Positions 63,989 to 64,000 of a stretch of DNA of 64,000 nt are shown piece after piece. A program made the translations under genes and the position numbers. Each line of letters begins with the position of its first letter. Positions within the stretch are counted from its first letter, which is position 1. Under the pieces are notes generated by a model. It searched no databases and had not been told where the DNA came from. It saw only the letters and a program-made list of their open reading frames with translations. The stretch is from NCBI GenBank assembly GCA_046349215.1, contig JAXMCV010000001.1, forward strand, positions 1,240,001 to 1,304,000. Reading direction: 5' to 3'. Source of the DNA: JAJXWB01 sp046349215. GTDB taxonomy: Bacteria; Pseudomonadota; Alphaproteobacteria; Rhizobiales; Beijerinckiaceae.

Positions 63989-64000
63989 GGCCAAGAGGCA
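63989..64000 (+). CDS. Start of a further gene at the window edge
   Basis: An ATG at 63989 is preceded by GAGGA at a spacing of about 6-7 bp and followed by GCC AAG AGG. Only four codons are visible, so this is a possible gene start and nothing more. An in-frame-independent alternative start at 63922 (MGRHNSEAAGVYPKRPQ) reads through the same stretch. Confidence 0.3.

Overview
The window is chromosomal DNA of very high G+C from an alphaproteobacterium, most likely of the order Hyphomicrobiales (Rhizobiales). Evidence for this placement is the complete NepR-EcfG-PhyR general stress locus, a C4-pathway 5-aminolevulinate synthase, a PodJ-like polarity protein with Sel1 repeats, a TIGR02186/TauE-SafE gene pair and Rhizobiales-type intergenic palindromes. 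I do not assign a genus. No rRNA, tRNA, CRISPR array, phage or insertion sequence was seen. The density is that of an ordinary chromosome, about one gene per 1.1 kb, with many 1-4 bp stop/start overlaps.

Layout. 1-1.8 kb: the edge of an extradiol (VOC-type) dioxygenase gene, an SDR that lacks the usual catalytic tyrosine, and a divergent GntR/FadR regulator with a perfect palindrome between them. 2-9.5 kb: a KANL3/Tex30-type hydrolase, a MarC protein, the four-carbon sugar acid genes otnC/otnK/otnI, aspA, a class IV aminotransferase and a 2-keto-4-pentenoate hydratase-type protein. 9.5-17.4 kb: a SWIB protein, an acyltransferase, a lipoprotein, a frameshifted outer-membrane barrel gene, and the transglutaminase-DUF2126 protein next to a zinc metallopeptidase. 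17.4-19.9 kb: divergent hpaE/hpaD of homoprotocatechuate meta-cleavage with two related operators between them. 20-25 kb: an acyl-CoA dehydrogenase, a fused phosphotransferase/ATPase, and a TSUP exporter with its TIGR02186 partner. 25.2-28.8 kb: the giant PodJ-like protein.

29-36.7 kb: a MerR gene broken by two in-frame amber codons, a repeat-rich spacer, then a beta-oxidation cluster (acyl-CoA dehydrogenase, thiolase, FadB/FadJ-like protein, thioesterase, GST-kappa-like isomerase). 36.7-43.2 kb: a symporter-histidine kinase hybrid, mscL, an aminotransferase and an AbrB-type membrane protein. 43.3-51 kb: hemA with twin terminators, two small secreted proteins, cfa, a proline-rich OmpA-family protein, an ABM monooxygenase and an acyl-CoA ligase. 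51.3-57.2 kb: an iron-dependent dehydrogenase, a second hybrid kinase with a NarL-type regulator, an AI-2E family transporter and a single-domain response regulator.

57.2-63.8 kb is the most coherent part. It holds dps, a 28-aa membrane peptide, ecfG, nepR, phyR, a DUF3309 peptide, Ku, LigD and a SemiSWEET protein. I read EcfG-type promoters (GGAAC, 16-17 nt, CGTT or a close variant) directly upstream of phyR, nepR-ecfG, the 28-aa peptide/dps operon and ku-ligD, with a weaker one upstream of the DUF3309 gene. The sequence therefore suggests that the general stress sigma factor drives its own regulators, DNA protection (Dps), a response regulator and membrane transporter, and non-homologous end joining as one local regulon. 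Weaker promoter matches lie upstream of the SWIB gene (9.8 kb) and the metallopeptidase gene (16.4 kb).
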